DNA of 64,000 bases from Thiocapsa rosea. Lineage in GTDB: Bacteria > Pseudomonadota > Gammaproteobacteria > Chromatiales > Chromatiaceae. Shown here piece after piece: positions 25,145 through 34,781 of this stretch (positions within the stretch are counted from its first letter, which is position 1; each line of letters opens with the position of its first letter). The stretch lies in contig NZ_RBXL01000002.1 of assembly GCF_003634315.1 (NCBI RefSeq), positions 62,001 to 126,000 on the forward strand, read 5' to 3'. The notes beneath the pieces were generated by a model. That model was not told the origin of the DNA. It saw nothing but the letters and a program-made list of their open reading frames with translations, and searched no databases. The translations under genes and the position numbers were made by a program.

Positions 25145-26038
25145 ATGGCCCAAGCACAGTCGACAGGGAACCGATGCGGTCACGATCCAACCACCCCACG
25201 CTGGTTTGCTGCACCACCCGACCATAAATCGCGTCCGCCGATCATCCGCAAGTTGGTCGAACGCATACGCGATTTCTACGACGATCCGCAGAAGATCCCG
25301 AGCTTGGCAAACGCTCTGTTCGGCCGTAAGCAGTCCGCCGATCCGGACGGCGACCACAAACCACGCCAGATGCGCTCCGAGCGACGGGAAGCCTGCTGCG
25401 CTCTACTCGGTGCGATCGCTCACTACTGCGACCTTCCTTCGCTCTGTCTGAGCGTGCCGCAACAGGACGGCACCCTGCTGCCGATCCGCATGGACACCCT
25501 TGCCGAGCGCGCTGGGCTGAACCTGCGCCGTGCCGAGCGTGCAATGCGCGATATCGTCTGCGGCGGACTCCTGACGATCCACCCGCGTTGCGAACTCCAG
25601 GAGGACGGCAGCTATATCGGGCGCGCTGCGATCCGTGTCGTTCCCAACGCTCTCTTCGGGTTGTTCGGCCTCGAGGCGCGGCTGGAGCATGACCGGCGAC
25701 GGATCAGCCAGAAGCGCGGTCAGAACCGGGGCGAGGCGCCGAACCGCACCGCTGCCGCCCGCCTGAAGATCGGAGCGCGCGCCTTGCTCGACAGGGTCGT
25801 GGGCCGCGGCCCGGCGTGTGAACCGGCCGCTGCCCAGATCCCCGATTTCTCGTCCGAATCCCCTTTCATCATCTCCAGTGGCACCTTCCCGCACAGCAAA
25901 CACATCGACGCCATGCGCGCGATGCTGGACACCGACTCATCCCGACCGGTAGAGCGCACCGATACCTCGAACCGTCTATCCCAGCCCGACATCGAGGATG
26001 ATTCCGTTTCGTTCCCGATACGCTGCGACACCTCTTAG
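25145..26038 (+). CDS. Possible plasmid replication initiator-like protein, 297 aa
   Basis: After a variable N-terminus come IIRKLVERIRDFYDDPQKIP and RSERREACCALLGAIAHYCD, then a winged-helix-like segment (MDTLAERAGLNLRRAERAMR, then DIVCGGLLTIHPRC), which matches my recollection of RepA-type initiators from gammaproteobacterial plasmids and from transcription-factor-like Rep proteins. A Lys/Arg-rich C-terminal part follows. Downstream (26272-26352) lie helically spaced TGAC(C/G)G repeats that could be its binding sites. The alternative is a transcriptional regulator. I hold the Rep assignment at moderate strength. Confidence 0.45.
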   Translation: MAQAQSTGNRCGHDPTTPRWFAAPPDHKSRPPIIRKLVERIRDFYDDPQKIPSLANALFGRKQSADPDGDHKPRQMRSERREACCALLGAIAHYCDLPSLCLSVPQQDGTLLPIRMDTLAERAGLNLRRAERAMRDIVCGGLLTIHPRCELQEDGSYIGRAAIRVVPNALFGLFGLEARLEHDRRRISQKRGQNRGEAPNRTAAARLKIGARALLDRVVGRGPACEPAAAQIPDFSSESPFIISSGTFPHSKHIDAMRAMLDTDSSRPVERTDTSNRLSQPDIEDDSVSFPIRCDTS

Positions 26039-26271
26039 GCCACCACCAAGGTCACCAACGCTTCCTCCCGTCGGCATCCCCGGCGACGCTCCCGCTTGTC
26101 CTGAGATCCTCACGATCGTCCTCGCCAGACCATCACGAGCATTGATCTCCCTGCTTTCGACCCGTAAACGCCGATTGGGGCCTTGTTTGCCTGCCTGCCG
26201 GGCCTAGGAATCCGTCCGAGCGCGTGACTCGGCGAGTCGCCGAAGTTAAGTGTCGGGGTATTCGGAAGAAG

Positions 26272-26352
26272 TGACGGGCGTAGGGCTGGTGGTGGTCCGT
26301 ATGACCGTAGGATGACGTTTACGTGACGGCCGATAGGCCCTTTAGGTGACGG
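26272..26352 (+). repeat. Helically spaced TGAC(C/G)G repeats, possible binding sites
   Basis: TGAC starts at 26272, 26302, 26313, 26324 and 26347, so four lie on an 11-base period (11, 11 and 23). Most continue as CGG or GGC (GTGACGG occurs three times). A GGCC-gata-GGCC hairpin lies at 26328-26339. Such a phased array just after a Rep-like gene is what iterons or a regulator cluster would look like. No protein is coded here. Confidence 0.5.
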
Positions 26353-26387
26353 CACTCATCATCCGGTTCTTAATCTAGACGGAAGGA

Positions 26388-26408
26388 GCGCTAGCCTTCG
26401 GCTACGCG
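26388..26408. other. Short hairpin
   Basis: GCGCTAGCC and GGCTACGCG pair around TTC, with one C/C mismatch. No T-run follows, so a terminator is not clearly indicated. Confidence 0.4.
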
Positions 26409-26596
26409 CATCTCATTGACTCGCTAACGCTCGTCCCGAGGGGAGGGGACCAGGGGGAGCGGCGACCGAGGCCCGGAACAATTCTGAGACGTCATCGGAG
26501 CATCAAGGAGTTCCGCCTGGCGCGCGAATGCCCCGGCACACCTGATGTTACGTTAATCGTGACAACCACAAAAGGGCCATCAATCACGATGAGCAG

Positions 26597-26936
26597 ATGC
26601 CCGCGCATGCGAATCCGCCCTCCCCCATCTTCGGCCCGCGACTGCGGCAACTCCGCAACCAGTCCGAGTTCTCCCAAGAAAAGGTCGGCGTCATGATCGG
26701 TCTGGAGGAGAGCAGTGCACGGGCACGGATCAGCCGCTACGAGACAGGCGAGCATGATCCATCGGAGGCGACGGCCCTGAAGATCGCCGAGGTTTTCGGC
26801 GTACCGCTGGCCTAACTTCTATACCCCCGATCAGCGGCTCGGCGAAATCATCCGATGCTACGACCGCATGAACGAGGCGGGTCGCGCCCGACTCGCCGAG
26901 CTTGCGGCGACGCTCGCCGAGTCATCGGAACCATAA
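26597..26936 (+). pseudogene. XRE-family regulator gene with a one-base frameshift
   Basis: The HTH half is intact (FGPRLRQLRNQSEFSQEKVG, SSARARISRYETGEHDPSEA), ending at GVPLA followed by a stop at 26813-26815. One frame over, the sequence continues as FYTPDQRLGEIIRCYDRMNE, then AGRARLAELAATLAESSEP to a stop at 26934, which is the normal tail of this repressor type. One extra A in the CCTAACTTC context explains the break. Product would be about 113 aa if repaired. The regulated target is unknown. Confidence 0.65.
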
Positions 26937-27080
26937 GACTCCTCTTCCGGCGTTGACGCTCGTTCGAGTGCGCTTGGTCGGCACGCTGCGCGCAACCTGA
27001 AGGGTTGGACGGTGGGAACTGCGTAGCAACCGGCTGTTGTGCTCCGGAATCGGGAGCAGGGAGCGCCCGGCGGACGCCGA

Positions 27081-27488
27081 TTACCGGTCGGCGATGACCG
27101 TGACGACGACCCTGCGCTCGGTCCTCGGCCCGTCAAACTCGCAGAAGAAGAGGTTCTGCCAACGCGACAGACCGAGTTCGCCGTCGATCAAGGGGACTGT
27201 CTCGGAAGGTCCGACCAGGCCCGCCTTGAGGTGCGCATCGCCGTTGCCGTCTTGGGCGTCATGACGCCACACCCCCTTCGGGATCTGCTTGGAGAGGAAG
27301 TCGATCACGTCCTCCTGCACGCTCTCGTCCCAGTTCTCCTGGATCATGATCGCGGCCGTGGCGCCCTGGGCGTAGACGTGAACGATGCCGTCGCGGATGC
27401 CGCTGCGTTTGACGACGGCATGCACTTCGGCGGTGATGTCGACCAGCTCCTGGTCGCGGTGGGTGGTCAGTGGGATGGTCTCGCGCAT
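27081..27488 (-). CDS. yjbQ: YjbQ-family protein (UPF0047), 135 aa
   Basis: MRETIPLTTHRDQELVDITA then GIVHVYAQGATAAIMIQENW, WRHDAQDGNGDAHLKAGLVG and LSRWQNLFFCEFDGPRTERR are signature YjbQ/UPF0047 blocks. The family is annotated as secondary thiamine-phosphate synthase on limited evidence. A His/Asp/His cluster (HDAQDGNGDAHLKA) and the GxxQxxxFxEFDGPR motif are intact. I placed the start at 27488, where homologous sequence begins. Stand-alone gene. Confidence 0.9.
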   Translation of the reverse strand: MRETIPLTTHRDQELVDITAEVHAVVKRSGIRDGIVHVYAQGATAAIMIQENWDESVQEDVIDFLSKQIPKGVWRHDAQDGNGDAHLKAGLVGPSETVPLIDGELGLSRWQNLFFCEFDGPRTERRVVVTVIADR

Positions 27489-27901
27489 GGAAGGCTGTCT
27501 CCGGGTCGAGGATCGGATGACAGCTTCGCGCCGCTTCGGTGGTAGGGCAAGCCGGGGCCGTTTGCGTACGCGTCCTGCGCGGCGTGTGTGATCATTGACG
27601 TTCGCCGGCCGACCTCGGCAGCTAACTCGCCGCTCTGTAGATCGAGATCCAGCTTGACCGCGAGCCGTCCGACTGACGGACAAATTGGGATCCGAGGGGA
27701 CTGAAACGGATGCACGAGAACGTCGCGCATGGTGATGCCGGAGCGGCACCTTGATTCGCAGCTTGGCCTGTGATGAGATAACAGCAAGCGCCGGATCCGA
27801 ATACCCTGATTTCTTGAAGCGTTTTGGCTCCGTCGCGACATTCCCGCGCTGTTCCTTTTCGAGGGCGGCGCTTATAGCTGGTTCGGTTGAGCCGACCGGT
27901 T
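27489..27901. other. Intergenic stretch, nothing firm
   Basis: A minus-strand frame near 27600-27700 reads VKLDLDLQSGELAAEVGRR, which could be the tail of a lost gene, but it has no start or family match I can support. Confidence 0.3.
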
Positions 27902-27928
27902 CCCGCCTTAGCCTTTAAGGCAAGCGGG
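27902..27928. other. Imperfect hairpin before the HNH gene
   Basis: CCCGC pairs with GCGGG outside, and GCCTT with AAGGC inside, around a single T, with an asymmetric bulge. It lies 20 bases before the HNH start and could be a leader hairpin or the edge of an inserted element. Confidence 0.4.
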
Positions 27929-27950
27929 CTCTAACAGACAAGAGCCTGTC

Positions 27951-28301
27951 ATGCCGACATCCCTCAGAAAATCTCGTTTCGCTGCGTTCCAAGCACAAGG
28001 TGCCCGGTGCTACTACTGCGGCGCCCCGATGTGGTTGGTTAGTCCTGATGAGCTGAAACCCCAACTGGACGTCAACAAGGATATCGCAACCCGCCTGCAG
28101 TGTACGGGCGAACATTTGCTCGCAAGGTGCGATGGTGGAGGTACCTCGCGGCAAAACATCGTCGCCGCATGCCGTTTCTGCAATTCAAAGCGCCACTCCA
28201 GAAAGAAGGCCCCCGACCCCGGCGCCTACCGGCAGCTCGTGAACAAGCGAATGCGCGCCGGGAAATGGCACCCACGGGAGATCCATCGCGCTTTGGGTTA
28301 A
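27951..28301 (+). CDS. HNH endonuclease, 116 aa
   Basis: MPTSLRKSRFAAFQAQGARC is followed by CYYCGAP, the metal-binding CXXC, and then TGEHLLARCDGGGTSRQNIV and CRFCNSKRHSRK. The H of GEHLL, the N of RQNIV and the second CXXC are in the right order for an HNH fold stabilised by zinc. A DNA-cutting role is the family expectation. Small stand-alone HNH genes of this form are common in plasmids and prophages. The start is supported by codon use. No partner is evident. Confidence 0.85.
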   Translation: MPTSLRKSRFAAFQAQGARCYYCGAPMWLVSPDELKPQLDVNKDIATRLQCTGEHLLARCDGGGTSRQNIVAACRFCNSKRHSRKKAPDPGAYRQLVNKRMRAGKWHPREIHRALG

Positions 28302-28484
28302 CGGTAGCTCGTGGCCGATGTCGCCCCGGACCCTGGCACGGTTGGCTAACGAGCATTGGTTTGAGTCGTCACAGCGGAATCCGGTCGAAGCGCGTGGCCC
28401 GCCGGTGGGCGGCAGCCGGTCCCGCGAGTCAATACGACCATTCCACAACTTGTCATCACCAGTGACTGCATATATGCTGTCATT

Positions 28485-28904
28485 ATGATTCCAGTCGTGC
28501 TGGATACGAACGTCTTCGTGGCCGGTCTCCGCTCGGCTGATGGGGCATCGCGTCTCGTGCTGCGCCACGCCCTGCAAGGCCGTCTGCAACCTCTGTTCGG
28601 CAACGCGCTCTGGCTGGAATATCAGGAACTTCTGAATCGCCCGGTCTGGGGCACCCAAACGACTCCGGAGGAGCGCTCCACGGTCCTTGCCGCGCTTGCC
28701 CGCCAAGGGCGGTGGGTGCGCATCTACTATGGCTGGCGGCCCAATCTTCCGGACGAAGGCGATAACCATCTGATCGAGCTCGCCATTGCAGGCCACGCAG
28801 AGGCGATCGTGACCCACAACGTCCGGGATCTGCGTTTGGGTGAGCTACGCCTCGGTCATCTTCGGATCTGCACACCAGCCGAATTCCTGGAGGTCTTCGC
28901 ATGA
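28485..28904 (+). CDS. PIN-domain toxin, 139 aa
   Basis: MIPVVLDTNVFVAGLRSADG gives the first acidic residue of the PIN nuclease fold, LWLEYQELL the second, LPDEGDNHLIELAIAGHAEA and IVTHNVRDLRL the others. It belongs to the PIN subfamily annotated as putative toxin of a toxin-antitoxin pair, cutting RNA. Its stop overlaps the start of the antitoxin by four bases. The order toxin-then-antitoxin is less common than the reverse. A weak promoter (TTGTCA, TATATG-like) lies just upstream. Confidence 0.85.
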   Translation: MIPVVLDTNVFVAGLRSADGASRLVLRHALQGRLQPLFGNALWLEYQELLNRPVWGTQTTPEERSTVLAALARQGRWVRIYYGWRPNLPDEGDNHLIELAIAGHAEAIVTHNVRDLRLGELRLGHLRICTPAEFLEVFA

Positions 28905-29140
28905 GCACCCTGACAATCCGTCTTCCGGACGATACCGCCGAGCGCCTGCGTGCCCTGGCGCGCAGCCGGGGCCTGAGCGTCAACAAGCTCATCGAGGAGT
29001 TGAGTGCTCAGGCATTGGCCGCCTGGGATACCGAGAGCCACTTTCGGGCGTCGGCGGCGATGGGTGACCCGGCACGCGCCTTAGCCATCCTCGATCGTCT
29101 GGATGCCGCCGAAGCAGATGCGACGCGTCCTCTCGATTAG
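28901..29140 (+). CDS. Ribbon-helix-helix antitoxin, 79 aa
   Basis: [20 protein letters not shown] followed by [20 protein letters not shown] is a ribbon-helix-helix DNA-binding domain, with a C-terminal tail ([20 protein letters not shown]) that would wrap the toxin. It is coupled to the PIN gene by an ATGA overlap. It would repress the operon with the toxin as co-repressor, as in related systems. Confidence 0.85.
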   Translation: MSTLTIRLPDDTAERLRALARSRGLSVNKLIEELSAQALAAWDTESHFRASAAMGDPARALAILDRLDAAEADATRPLD

Positions 29141-29211
29141 CGCTCGAGCAAGACACTATCCAGGGCGTTTCACCCATAAGGGCGGTATTCCAACAGGCAC
29201 CGCTATCCCCG

Positions 29212-31386
29212 ATGCAATCTCCTTCACCATCACCTCACGAACGCCTCGCCGGTGCCGTCGAGCGCGTGACATTCCATAGCGAGCAATCCGGCTTCTGTGT
29301 CCTGCGGGTCAAGGTCAGGGGTCAGCGCGATCTGATGACGGTGATCGGCAGCGCCGCTTCGGTGTCGGCCGGGGAGTCCATCGAGGCCCAGGGCGCATGG
29401 GTCAACGATCGCGAGCACGGGCTGCAGTTTCGTGCCGACCAGCTCCGTGTGGTCCCCCCGACCACGCTCGAAGGCATCGAGAAGTATCTCGGCTCGGGCA
29501 TGGTCAAGGGCATCGGCCCGCACTTCGCCCGCAAGCTGGTGCGCGCCTTCGGCGAGGCGGTGTTCGACGTCATCGAGACCACGCCCGAGCGCCTCGAAGA
29601 GCTGGAGGGCATCGGACCGAAGCGCCGCGAGCGGGTGTCCTCGGCATGGGCCGAGCAAAAGGTCATCCGCGAGATCATGGTCTTCCTGCAATCGCACGGG
29701 GTCGGCACCTCGCGGGCGGTGCGCATCTACAAGACCTACGGGGACGCCGCGGTCGAGAAGGTCCGCGAGAATCCCTATCGCCTGGCGCTCGACATCTGGG
29801 GCATTGGCTTCAAGACGGCCGATGCGATCGCGCAGAACCTCGGCATCCCCCGCGATTCGCTGATACGCGCGCAAGCGGGAGTGCGCCACGCCCTGCAGGT
29901 CTGGTCCGAGCAGGGACATTGCGCGGCCCCGCCCGAGAAGCTGGTGGCGATGGCAATCAAGCTGTTGGCGATCCCGGCGGGGATCATCGAAGAAGCGATC
30001 GCGAGCGAGCAGGCCGAGGAAAATCTGATTCTCGACCGGGAGCTTCTCTTCCTGACGCCCTTGTATCGGGCCGAGGTTGGGTGCGCGTCACACATGCAGC
30101 GTCTGCTGCGCGGGGCGCCACCCTGGGGGCAGATCGATCCGGACAAGGCCCTGCCCTGGGTCGAGGCGCAAACCGGGCTCACCCTCGCGCCCTCCCAGCG
30201 CGACGCAGTCGCGACCATGCTGGCGAACAAGGTGACGATCATCACTGGCGGTCCCGGCGTGGGCAAGACCACCTTGGTCAACAGCCTGCTGCGCATCCTG
30301 CAGGCCAAGCGCCTGTCGGTCGCACTGGCCGCGCCGACGGGGCGCGCCGCCAAGCGCCTGACCGAGACCACCGGAATCGAGGCGAAAACGGTCCATCGGT
30401 TGCTTGAGTTCGATCCCGCCACCTTTCGCTTCAAGCGCGATTCCGAGAATCCACTGGAGACGCAGCTCCTGGTCATCGACGAGGCGTCGATGATGGACAC
30501 CGTGCTGATGAACCAGTTGCTGCGTACGGTCCCGGACGATGCGGGTCTGCTGATCGTCGGGGACGTCGACCAGTTGCCCTCGGTCGGCCCCGGCGCGGTG
30601 CTGGCCGATCTGATCGGCTCCGGGGCAGTGCCGACGGTGCGGCTGACCGAGATCTTCCGCCAAGCGCTCAGCTCCCGGATCATCGTCAATGCACACCGCA
30701 TCAACCAAGGCGAGATCCCGCTGGCCCCGGCCAAAGGCGAGACCAGCGATTTCTACCTGATCGAAGCCGATAACCCCGAGGACATCGCCGCCAAGCTCTA
30801 CGCCACCGTGACCACGCGCATCCCACGCGGCTTCGGCTTCGATCCGGTCGAGGACATCCAGGTACTGGCGCCGATGAACCGCGGCGGACTCGGCGTGCAG
30901 GCGATCAATGTGGAGCTGCAACGCCTGCTCAACCCCAGTGCCGAGCCGCGGGTGCAGAAGTTCGGCACGACCTACGCGCCCGGCGACAAGGTCCTGCAGC
31001 GTGTCAACAACTACGACAAGGAGGTCTTCAACGGTGACATCGGGCGGATCGCGACCATCGATCCGGAGCAGAGCACGGTGACCGTGACCTTCGATGGGCG
31101 GGCCGTGGAGTATGCTCTCGGGGAGCTCGACGAACTGGCGCTGGCCTATGCCGCCAGCATCCACAAGTCCCAGGGCTCGGAGTATCCGGTGGTGGTGATC
31201 CCGCTGGCGATGCAGCACTACCAACTGTTGGAGCGCAATCTGCTGTACACGGCCGTGACGCGCGGGCGCAAGTTGGTGGTGATAATCGCAGAGACGAAGG
31301 CGCTGCGGATGGCGGTCAAGCGGCGGGAGTCGCAGCGGAGGGTAACGCGGTTGGGGGAGCGGTTGCGGGAGGGGGTTGTGGCATAA
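29212..31386 (+). CDS. recD2: RecD2-type ATP-dependent DNA helicase, 724 aa
   Basis: Order of domains: N-terminal OB-like segment ([20 protein letters not shown]), helix-hairpin-helix repeats ([27 protein letters not shown]), and two RecA-like SF1B domains with Walker [10 protein letters not shown] at about residue 346 and Walker [12 protein letters not shown] near 421. Motif VI lies near the C-terminus ([13 protein letters not shown]). RecD2 acts alone as a 5'-3' helicase in repair and fork handling, and is not part of RecBCD. Length is typical. The gene precedes an IS91 element and its C-terminus is intact. Confidence 0.95.
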   Translation: MQSPSPSPHERLAGAVERVTFHSEQSGFCVLRVKVRGQRDLMTVIGSAASVSAGESIEAQGAWVNDREHGLQFRADQLRVVPPTTLEGIEKYLGSGMVKGIGPHFARKLVRAFGEAVFDVIETTPERLEELEGIGPKRRERVSSAWAEQKVIREIMVFLQSHGVGTSRAVRIYKTYGDAAVEKVRENPYRLALDIWGIGFKTADAIAQNLGIPRDSLIRAQAGVRHALQVWSEQGHCAAPPEKLVAMAIKLLAIPAGIIEEAIASEQAEENLILDRELLFLTPLYRAEVGCASHMQRLLRGAPPWGQIDPDKALPWVEAQTGLTLAPSQRDAVATMLANKVTIITGGPGVGKTTLVNSLLRILQAKRLSVALAAPTGRAAKRLTETTGIEAKTVHRLLEFDPATFRFKRDSENPLETQLLVIDEASMMDTVLMNQLLRTVPDDAGLLIVGDVDQLPSVGPGAVLADLIGSGAVPTVRLTEIFRQALSSRIIVNAHRINQGEIPLAPAKGETSDFYLIEADNPEDIAAKLYATVTTRIPRGFGFDPVEDIQVLAPMNRGGLGVQAINVELQRLLNPSAEPRVQKFGTTYAPGDKVLQRVNNYDKEVFNGDIGRIATIDPEQSTVTVTFDGRAVEYALGELDELALAYAASIHKSQGSEYPVVVIPLAMQHYQLLERNLLYTAVTRGRKLVVIIAETKALRMAVKRRESQRRVTRLGERLREGVVA

Positions 31387-31587
31387 GGCTGGGCGGTTGA
31401 GTGAGCGACAGCGTGGCCGGACGCGGATCTTGGCGGTGCTCTTGGCCGGTACCGGCCAATGGACTAAACCGCTCGCGCGGTAGGGGAGCGGGGATCGGAT
31501 CTTGGAGCAAAAAGGCGGCGGACCAGCGGCTTGCGGTCTAGAGGTTGGAGGTGCAGTCAACCTCAACCTCCAGACAGGAGCACCGCC

Positions 31588-32478
31588 ATGTCCGCCACAC
31601 CGAATCCCATCAGCCCGTTGCGTCAGCGCATGCTCGAAGACATGCGCATGCGCAAGCTCGGCGAGAAGACGCAGGCCGGATATCTGCGAGCCGTGCGTGA
31701 CTTCAACGTCTTTCTCGAGCGCTCCCCGGCGAACGCCACGGCGGAGGACGTGCGTCGCTACCAGCTGCACCTGGCCGACCGGGGGGTTTCGGCGATCTCG
31801 ATCAACGCCGCCTTGACGGGTCTGCGGTTCTTCTTCGACATCACGCTCGATCGCGTCGCGGTGATGGCGAAGGTGGCGCATGTCCACCAGCCACGCACGC
31901 TGCCGGTGATTCTCAGCGTCGAGGAGGTCACCCGGTTGCTGGAGGCGGCGCCGGGGCTGAAGTACCGCGCGGCCCTCTCGGTCGCCTATGGCGCAGGGCT
32001 GCGTGCCTCGGAGGTGGTGTCGCTGAAGGTCGGCGACATCGACAGCGAGCGCATGAGCATCCGGGTGGAGCAAGGCAAGGGGCACCGGGATCGCTATGCG
32101 ATGCTCTCCCCGACCTTGTTGGAGGTATTGCGGGCATGGTGGCGCGAAGGACATGCTCGGGGCAGGATGCTGCCGGGCGGATGGCTGTTCCCGGGGCAAA
32201 ACCCGGTGGATCCGATGTCGACCCGTCAGCTCAATCGGGCCTGTCATGCCGCGGCCGACGAGGCGGGGATCACCAAGCGGGTCTCTCTGCACACGCTCAG
32301 GCACAGCTTCGCGACGCATCTGCTGGAGCAGAAGGTCGACATCCGGGTGATCCAGGTCCTGCTCGGGCACCGCAAGCTCGAGAACACCGCGCTCTACAGC
32401 CAGGTGGCGACCCGCACCTTGCGCGAGGTCACCGGTCCGCTGGAGCGCTTGGGCGGGGGCAACCCGGCGCCCGCCTGA
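31588..32478 (+). CDS. Tyrosine recombinase accessory gene of the IS91 element, 296 aa
   Basis: Starts at MSATPNPISPLRQRMLEDMR, with a core-binding domain in residues 10-90, then the catalytic domain. Conserved Arg is in GAGLRASEVVSLKVGD, the HxxR box in LHTLRHSFATHLL, and the final His and Tyr in LLGHRKLENTALYSQV. These are all intact, so the protein looks active. Such XerC-like integrases regularly accompany IS91 transposases, although their role is uncertain. The upstream GGAGCACC supplies a ribosome site. Confidence 0.9.
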   Translation: MSATPNPISPLRQRMLEDMRMRKLGEKTQAGYLRAVRDFNVFLERSPANATAEDVRRYQLHLADRGVSAISINAALTGLRFFFDITLDRVAVMAKVAHVHQPRTLPVILSVEEVTRLLEAAPGLKYRAALSVAYGAGLRASEVVSLKVGDIDSERMSIRVEQGKGHRDRYAMLSPTLLEVLRAWWREGHARGRMLPGGWLFPGQNPVDPMSTRQLNRACHAAADEAGITKRVSLHTLRHSFATHLLEQKVDIRVIQVLLGHRKLENTALYSQVATRTLREVTGPLERLGGGNPAPA

Positions 32479-32506
32479 CCCGCGCACGCCGCTGCTCGGC
32501 GGTCAT

Positions 32507-33571
32507 GTGGAGCAGTGCGACGCCTGCGGGCACATCCAAATCGCCTACAACTCCTGCCGCAACCGTCACTGCCCGAAGTGTCAAGGCGCGGCGGCGCAGC
32601 AGTGGCTGGCCGCCCGCGAGGCCGATCTATTGCCCGTGGAGTACTACCATGTGGTCTTCACCCTGCCGGCGCCGATTGCCGACATCGCCTATGACAACAA
32701 GCGCGTCGTTTACGGCCTGCTCATGCAGGTCGCCGCCGAGACGTTGCTGAGTATCGCCGCGGATCCCAAGCACCTCGGTGCCCGCATCGGCTTGACCGCC
32801 GTGCTCCATACTTGGGGCTCGGCGATGACGCATCACCCGCACGTGCACTGTATCGTCACCGGGGGTGGTCTTTCGCCCGACGGCGAACGCTGGGTGGCCT
32901 GTCGCCCCGGATTCTTTCTGCCCGTGCGCGTGCTCTCGCGGTTGTTTCGTCGGCGCTTCCTCGAACAGCTCGGTGCTGCACAGCAGGCCGGAGACTTGGC
33001 GTTCTTCGGCGAGCACGCGCACCTGGCCGCGCCCGAGGCCTTCGCCGCCTGGCTGGCCCCGCTGCGCCGGCAGGAGTGGGTGGTCTATGCCAAGGCACCG
33101 TTTGCCGGACCCGAAGCGGTGCTCGCCTATCTGTCGCGCTATACCCACCGCGTGGCGATCTCCAACACGCGTCTGATCGCCGATGATGCGCAGGGCATTA
33201 CCTTTACCTGGAAGGACTACCGTACCAGCGGGCGCCACCGCCACAAGCGCATGACCCTTGCGCCGGAGGAGTTCATGCGCCGCTTCCTGCTGCACGTCCT
33301 GCCCTGCGGCTTGCATCGCATTCGCCATTACGGGCTGCTGGCCAATACGGCACGCGTGCGGAACTTGGAGCGTGCCCGCGCGCTGTTGACCGCCCCGGTC
33401 AACCCGATCCTCGCCATCCCGGTCGCGATGGAACCGGCCGCGTCGTCGGATCCGAGCACCACCACGGCCCGGCCCTGTCCGTGTTGTGGCGCCCCGCTGC
33501 GTATCATCGAGACCTTCATGCGAGGCCAAGTCCCACGTGCCGTCCCTTCACCGCGCAGTGCTTCGCCATGA
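32507..33571 (+). pseudogene. IS91 transposase, N-terminally truncated
   Basis: The recognisable part starts at VEQCDACGHIQIAYNSC and RNRHCPKCQG (zinc-binding part), then contains the HUH box THHPHVHCIV and the double-tyrosine block YLSRYTHRVAISNT. Full-length relatives have about 50-60 more residues before the zinc site, ending CRTALGGHVEQCD. Here that region is missing, since PLLGGHVEQC is joined to the end of the integrase gene. A GTG at 32507 could still start a shortened protein. I treat it as inactive in transposition but with an intact catalytic core. Confidence 0.75.
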
Positions 33572-34351
33572 GCCCCGCCCACGACCCCACGACGGCGGCG
33601 CTGCATCCGCGCCCGATGCGCCGGCTCGGCACCGGTCACGGACGGGCTGTGCCTCAAGCCCCGATCAGGAACAAAGCGAAGGTGACAGCCAAGCTGCCGA
33701 TGGCCAACGCTCGCGCCATGACCCGCGCCGGGGAGACTCGACCAGCCCGCCCGCGCAGACCCGATCCGCTTTCCGGACCGCTCGCTCCGAGGCCGCGCCC
33801 CTCAAATCCCCATAGCCCGGAGCCAACCTCCCGCGGTTTCCTCCCTCGAGGCTTATCAGACGCCTACCGCCGCTCGCGCTCCGAGTCTTAGTCGTTAGCC
33901 CGCTTCAATGCCGTACCAGCCTCCACCGTCATCCTGCGGCGGCAGGCATCTGATAACCCTTAACAGGAGCCGTCGCACCTCAAGTCAAGCCGAGTGACTC
34001 TTCAACGCGCTTTGCCGACGCTAGCCCTAACGCTCCGGATAGGCCGTCGACCTATTAATGCCGCCGAGCGCCGACTGCTTCGACGTCTGGAACGGACGGG
34101 GAACCGGACGCTCGGTACTCTCGGCGACGACAGCTCTGGTCGGGGCAGCGATCCATTCGCCTCGCTTTCACGACCTGCAGAGATCCGACGTCTGACCTGT
34201 AAGTATTGTCGGATCGGACCCGCATGAGCTGACAACGTCTGACCCTACCGACCCGCATTCGACTGACAACAGGCCAGATTCACATCGAATCATCCTGGCG
34301 TTGCGCTGGTTAACGCCTGGAACGTGGCGTATCGATTTCGTATGACCTTAT
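33572..34351. other. Intergenic stretch beyond the IS element
   Basis: Contains an imperfect repeat of CGTCTGACC-type words around 34185-34245 and an inverted repeat GGCGTT/AACGCC near 34298-34318. Open frames are GC-driven. I see no gene. It probably includes the unmarked terminal region of the IS91 element and the promoter of the toxin operon. Confidence 0.35.
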
Positions 34352-34374
34352 GATATAACACTCGGTGTGATATC
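34352..34374. promoter_or_regulatory. Operator palindrome of the HigBA-like pair
   Basis: GATATAACAC and GTGTGATATC are complementary in nine of ten positions around TCG, overlapping TATAAC, which serves as a candidate -10. Located 20 bases before the toxin start, where the antitoxin of such systems normally binds. Confidence 0.65.
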
Positions 34375-34394
34375 GGGCCGGAGCACAAGGGCAC

Positions 34395-34781
34395 GTGAGG
34401 ATCTTCAAGAATGCTTGGTTCGAGCGCTTCGCGCGCAAGCAGAAGATCCCGGACGGGATGTTACGCGAAGCCGTCCTCCGAGCGGAGCAGGGTCTAATCG
34501 ATGCCGATCTCGGCAGCGGGGTCATTAAACAGCGTGTGGCGCGCCCCGGGCAAGGTCGCTCTGGAGGCTACCGGACCCTGATCTTGTACCGCCGGAGGCA
34601 TCGTGCTTTTTTCGTCTATGGATTCGCCAAGAACCAGCAGGCCGACATCAGCGACGAGGAAGAAGCAGCGTTCAAGAAGGCCGCACGGCACGTCCTCGAA
34701 CTGACGGACGAGCAGCTCACTGCGCTGATCCAGAACGGGCAATTCTCGGAGGTTAAACACGATGGCGAAACAGTATCGTAG
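34395..34781 (+). CDS. RelE/HigB-like toxin, 128 aa
   Basis: A GTG start at 34395 gives MRIFKNAWFERFARKQKIPD, then GSGVIKQRVARPGQGRSGGY and RTLILYRRRHRAFFVYGFAK. This is the RelE-superfamily pattern of the HigB-2/NadS-partner type, with basic residues forming the active surface and a Phe/Tyr-rich strand. The toxin would cut mRNA on the ribosome, by family. The antitoxin start overlaps its end by 20 bases. It precedes the antitoxin, the usual HigBA order. Confidence 0.8.
   Translation: MRIFKNAWFERFARKQKIPDGMLREAVLRAEQGLIDADLGSGVIKQRVARPGQGRSGGYRTLILYRRRHRAFFVYGFAKNQQADISDEEEAAFKKAARHVLELTDEQLTALIQNGQFSEVKHDGETVS

Larger units (their letters stand above)
31530..33600 (+). mobile_element. IS91-family element, internally deleted
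   Basis: Contains the two-gene IS91-type pair: a tyrosine recombinase-like gene and the HUH (Y2) transposase. The transposase lacks its first 50-60 residues because the recombinase gene is joined almost directly to the region of the CxxC zinc site. IS91 elements move by rolling-circle transposition and lack inverted repeats, so precise ends cannot be set from sequence alone. An inverted repeat (GAGGTTGGAGG/CAACCTC) sits just before the first gene. Confidence 0.75.

Noticed and set aside
30088-32487. 799-codon minus-strand open frame over recD2 and the IS91 integrase
   Set aside because: It spans two unrelated well-identified genes on the other strand, so it cannot be a real gene.
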